From Rhineura floridana (taxonomy: Eukaryota; Chordata; Lepidosauria; Squamata; Rhineuridae): a stretch of DNA of 64,000 nt. Positions 59,260 through 64,000 of this stretch are shown here, in pieces; position 1 is the stretch's first letter; the number at the start of each line of letters is the position of its first letter. Both the position numbers and the translations under genes were made by a program. The notes beneath the pieces were generated by a model. The model saw only the letters and a program-made list of their open reading frames with translations, was not told the DNA's origin and ran no database searches. The stretch is from positions 76,235,120 through 76,299,119 of the forward strand of contig NC_084482.1 of NCBI RefSeq assembly GCF_030035675.1. The letters run 5' to 3'.

Positions 59260-62200
59260 TAGTCACAACCAGCTTTAACTGGTTCAGGTCCACTGCAAGG
59301 TTGGGTGAATTAGCATGAACATTTGTATTGGGGTAGGGGACTTTTTCCTTTCAATAACCACTCAACCCTCTTTAAGAAGAATCTTGATTCCCCCCCCCAA
59401 ATTGTATGTAAGGAGAGAGAGCTCTAATTAAAAAAAATCAACTGAATCCTTCCATACAATATTTTTAGAAGTACTTCCATGTATGCTTGAGAGAGAAAGG
59501 TACTTTTTAAAAACGTGAAGCCGTTTGTAACTTTTTCAGAATAATAATAAAAGGCTGGCACTTTATAGATGTCCCCTGAATACTAATGGGAATTTAAAAA
59601 AATATATATAGGGGAAATCTTTGAATTCAACCCCCCATGGGACATGATTCCTCTTCCTCCATCCAAAAAAATATTAGGCGTAATAACTGGTTTTCAGTTC
59701 ATTAAAACTCACATTGGATTTTTCAATTCCACTGTGTTCAGATCTGCAAGTTGTTCATTTTTTCAAAAATTAGAGGGTTTTCAGACTCTTAACATGTGGG
59801 AAACTCAGAATAACTCTGTACAGCAGATAAAATATAATTGCCTAGCTGTTGATCTCATCCCCACATGACATTTCAAGCACTGTTTTGCACCCAGCCTTTT
59901 TATATGGCAATTTAAAAAAGCAGCAGTCCCAGTGCTGCATCTCCAGAGCCCATCATGTATTCTCTGTCTTTCTAGCTTGTGTTGCAGTCAGGCCTCACAA
60001 AGTAATATGTCCCCTCAGTGCATATTGTGACACACTTTAAAGCTAACTAGGGCACAATACCCCTTCTCCTTAGTAAAAATGTACAGTTTTAATATTTAAC
60101 ATTCTTCCCAGCATTAACTTGCTCCCACAGTTGGCAAGTGTGAAGGAATAAAAAGCACATGACTGTTCTGTTTTTAGCAAAAGCTTTCATTTAAATGCAT
60201 GGTGTTTCTTATCTCCAGCACACATGCTGTTTGTCTTAAACAGACAATACTCATGATTCAAAGCTTCATGTGCCATGGGAGGGAAATGTCCATACACTCA
60301 CAGGGCTCTGTCCCTTCTAAGACCTGACAATAGAGAAGCCTCACTGAGCTTATGGATCAAGATTGCCACTGGTTTACCACGTGTAGCTTTTATACAAAAG
60401 CTGCCACTTCTCATAATGATCTGTATATACTTGTCTCTTCCAACACAAACACTGTTTCACCACCTCAAACACATATACACACACACACACACACAGTCAC
60501 ATCCAAAAAAGCCCTTTCCTGGACTAATGAAGAGCTATGTTTTAATCTTGTCACCTTTGCATAACTTTGGCAGTGTTTGATAATATAAAAATAAACGTAA
60601 GAGAAATAAGCTCTGAAGTTTCACGTTTTCCTCTGATACTTCTGACAGCTAACTGTTGAAGATTATCAACATCAGATAAGTGTAAAAGGTAGATCATTCA
60701 ATAAGAATGTTACACAAGTTATGTTCATACTGATTGCTAATAACTGCAAAGCTGCAAAAGATTTATTAGGGTAGAAAAAATCTCATGTGGTAGTAGATTG
60801 CTACAGGGAGAAGAGACCATCCTTCTGGCACATACAACATCCATGTGCACAGATATAATTCTGCATAATATATGTACACTTAATACATGTGATATACAAC
60901 ACCAGCAGTTGTTCACAAGCTGATGTTTTTCTTTTTTGTATGAGCATGTGCCCAATTGCATACATTCCCTAATCCTTTTTTTATGGCCTTGAGTTGGGCA
61001 CTTGTTCATTTTTGTACTTTGAAAGGGAAAAGTCCTGCATAAGTCAAACACACTGTTGTGAGAAAAATACTGGCTGGCCAAGGATAGAACAGTGAATATT
61101 CTACAGGTCCGTTGAAGGATGTGCCCATGTGTCACAGTTACTGGAACCATGTGATTTACCATTATTGAACTTAAACCCCACTTTGCAAATCAATCCACTG
61201 GCACACCTTGCATGATTCTGCTGGTTTTTTGTTTGTTTTAAAATATGTATACCTCATCTTTCCTCATATCGATCAAGGCAATTATCACACTCCAGGGATG
61301 CCCTCAGTTAGGTCCCATTACAGAAGATACAAACCTTGAGCAGGGTGGCAGATGCAGCATATCAGCCCTGTAGCCAGCCAGCCTTGTTCAGTGGAGCAAC
61401 CACATTTTTGGGGTGGAGGTGCATAGTGCCTGTCAATCCCCCCCTCATTGTTGGTGAGGATGTGAGAGCCAGAATAGGAGAAGGGGAAAGGTAGTGACTT
61501 TCCCCCTTACCTTCTCAATGCAGACAGTCTACATAATGGGTTATGTAAAAATTAAATGAATATGGACCATAGATGTAGCATATTTGAGAAACCCTCTTGA
61601 TTTTTCAATACTTTTTTCTGTCCTTGAAACCTCTTAAAGTAAAGACATCTTGTTTTGACATCTTTGGTTGGAAAATTCGACAAGCATAGCAGAAAATGGC
61701 ATCATCTTACCATTAATATTTCTGGAACCAATCTTGTCAGAAATTACAACCCTCACTTTTCTTCAGGTATGAATGAAGTTTAATCTGTTGAATTGTCTCA
61801 CCTTTTTCTGAGAGATCCCCGGGAGTCCAGACTCAATTTTTTTTACTTTGGTTATAGCTACAATCCTCTTTCACCTGTAATCTGTCCCTGTGCTCTGATT
61901 CATCAAGACCTATACTGCTTTGGTAATGATAGTGAGCTCCTGAGCTTGGCTTTGATACTGGATTAGATATCTCAGTTTTAGATTCTTCCTGATAAACAAA
62001 CTTGTGCATGGTACAAGTTTAGGGAAGGGCAGAGAGAAGGTCAATACTTTAGGGTGTGTTTGTTAACTCCTCCTTGAGGATCCCTCCTTCTATTCTTGTT
62101 CCTTACCTTTATATTTTCCTTCCTGTTAGACAATCAAGGGAAACCCTTTTAACTGGTTGCTATATAAAGGACTAACTACATGACTGGAAACAAATTGTGG

Positions 62201-62990
62201 AAATTTGTTACTGGTTGCTGGGTTGATTTTACTGCCCAAAAACCCTGAAAAGGTCTCATGCTAAGTTGCACACATTGGGAAATCAGAAATTTGGCCTGAA
62301 TTACAGCCTATGTAGCTAGCCAGCTAATTGTAGTGTGCCCAGCAGTGTTTCTGTTTCTCTAGGGCTATTTTCATCCTTTGCCATCAAGTACTCAAGAAAA
62401 AGAAGAAATCGTCACTATGATTGTGAGTATAGTGAGTGCTTTAAAACAGTAAAGGGTAACTTAGAGTAGATATTTTTTCAGATTCCTTTAAGTTATCTCT
62501 TTATTTCACCCTTTAGCAATAAGCACCCAACCCTGCTCTACTCATAATAGCAGAATAAACAAACACTTCTTACTGCAGACAGACAAACATGCTTCTTTGT
62601 TGCGGGGTTGGAAGACAACACAACTGAAACTGAAACTAAAAAGCAGAGCGAAGAAAAGTCCGAGAGGTGAAGTCTAACACATAATATAAAGTCCTAATAT
62701 TCAAGGATATTTAGCTCTTCATGGATCAGGCTCTTTCTTGGGGATCACTTAAGTAATCTTAGGGTGACTGTGATAATGAAAAATCTATGCTCATTCAGGG
62801 AAAGTCTTAAGTGAGCAGACTTCAGGGGCTCTTGCAGATGAGGTTTTTTGTTGTACACTTGGCCTGCCTTATTCACTGAATTTTTCAGAGGGTCCTGTTT
62901 TTTGATTGCTCCTTAAAATAAGCTATAATTCTTTAAACAGAGGCTGTCATTATCTGTCATGTCCCAAATTAAAAAGACAATTTTCAAAAA
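59260..62990. other. Unassigned sequence
   Basis: I see no exon, RNA gene or named repeat in this 3.7 kb apart from a short CA run near 60477-60496. It is probably intronic or intergenic. Confidence 0.4.
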
Positions 62991-62994
62991 AAAA

Positions 62995-63720
62995 TCCTAG
63001 GGGGGGCTGAACCACAGCTTGTGCGGGGACAGTACACTCATTTTCCCCACCCTGTCTACAGGACTGAGTATAGTCCAGTCAAATCAAGGTCAAGCACAGA
63101 TGATCAGTCTAGGTCCAAACATGATCCAGGGTCAAAGTCCAAGCAACAATCCAAGGTCAATATCACAGAGTTCAGTCAAGGTGCAAGACAGGAAGACTAA
63201 GAACCAGAGACCTGTGTTGTTTCTAGAAATCTGGAAGGCTCAAGAGGGAAGCTATATATATTCTGGCCTCCTAAACCACACCCTAGCCACAGCTTATTGG
63301 CAGTGAAGGAGTATCAGGAGTTGTTTATTCACGAGTAGACCAATATGTTTGGGTCTACAAACACATACTGTGCCATTACTCTTCAGCCTGAACCCAAAGC
63401 TTTTGGCACCATTGCTCTGAAGGAGTGGGGGGTGATTCCTCCTCCAACAGTTCTGGGTTCTTCATCAGGCATCAACCCAGAGAACCCTTCAATGGGACCC
63501 TCAGCTTTGGATTCATGTGTCCCTGCCCTGCTCCTCAAGGTCTTCAAACTGTGGGGTGTCTGGTTCATCCTCTGAGGGCTCCATGACTGGTACTAGGTCA
63601 GGGCTAGGTGTGATAGCAACATATGTAAACAATAAAATACAATAAAAACAGCAATATACAAAAAGGAGCAAACAATAAAAACAGCAACAAAACAATGTCA
63701 GAGCAACTACATTTGCCACT
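62995..63720. repeat. Unclassified, probably repetitive block
   Basis: The part at 63060-63190 is built of short related words (CAAATCAAGGTCAAGC, GATCCAGGGTCAAAGTCC, AATCCAAGGTCAATATC). The minus strand of 63500-63620 has an acidic open stretch, VMEPSEDEPDTPQFEDLEE. This looks like mobile-element sequence, but I cannot name the family. Confidence 0.3.
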
Positions 63721-64000
63721 TGATGTGGTTTGATTTCTGTGACGAGTTTGGGTTTAAAGGCTCATGATTTGAGTTTGGAACAAAATCACCTTTAGGTTCT
63801 TTCAACCCCAGTGGTTCTCTTATCACAAATTCTTGGAGGACAAAGACATTTCAGCCCTCAAGCTGTAATGATCTGTTCTCATCGAGCTCTTAATCCAAGC
63901 ATTATTATTTTCAGGATTTTTTTGTCTGTGAGCTACTAGGGTTATCACCTATACTCTCATCTGGGAGCTGTTCATCTGTCATGTCTTTGTCCTCCGTTGC

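Noticed and set aside
60737-61162. 141-codon minus-strand frame
   Set aside because: No domain, no family resemblance, no splice signals that extend it; treated as chance in AT-rich sequence.

Overview
The window looks like nuclear DNA of a squamate reptile, probably a lizard. The evidence is two host genes with vertebrate exon structure and a repeat set typical of squamates: BovB LINEs, BovB-tailed SINEs, a 5S-rRNA-derived SINE, tRNA-derived SINEs of the Sauria type, several CR1/L2-like LINE families, an L1 fragment and many short hAT-like palindromic elements. The species cannot be named from sequence alone.

Positions 1-11.3 kb hold the 3' half of MAN2B1 (lysosomal alpha-mannosidase) on the + strand: 14 exons in a continuous reading frame, stop at 10964-10966, poly(A) signal at 11293. 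Positions 13.7-31.0 kb hold TRMT1 (tRNA guanine-26 dimethyltransferase) on the - strand: 15 recognisable coding exons, poly(A) signal at 13726-13731, first coding exon at 28023-28405, and a probable non-coding first exon near 30.9-31.05 kb. The two genes converge tail to tail. The last TRMT1 coding exon could not be placed securely.

Positions 34.55-35.9 kb form a GC- and CpG-rich island. In mammals NACC1 starts head to head with TRMT1, so this island is a reasonable candidate for the NACC1 promoter and non-coding first exon, with the remaining 28 kb as its repeat-filled first intron. That is inference only, since no NACC1 coding exon is visible. An unexplained GC-rich block lies at 37.25-37.86 kb.

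Positions 36-64 kb are otherwise repeats: a 5S SINE (39.2 kb), an L1 5' piece (42.8-44.8 kb), a hAT-like AT-rich element with other insertions inside it (46.4-48.0 kb), a perfect 185-bp TG run (48.36 kb), a composite pyrimidine-rich tandem array (49.6-50.8 kb), a broken BovB with a palindromic element inserted into it (51.2-53.9 kb), CR1/L2-like LINEs (54.2, 56.2, 58.8 kb) and a possible old LTR (57.6-58.25 kb).

No undescribed gene system is evident. The strongest observations are the acceptor of the TRMT1 catalytic exon, which sits at the edge of a 420-nt array lacking G on the transcribed strand, and several insertion layers dated by clean target-site duplications.
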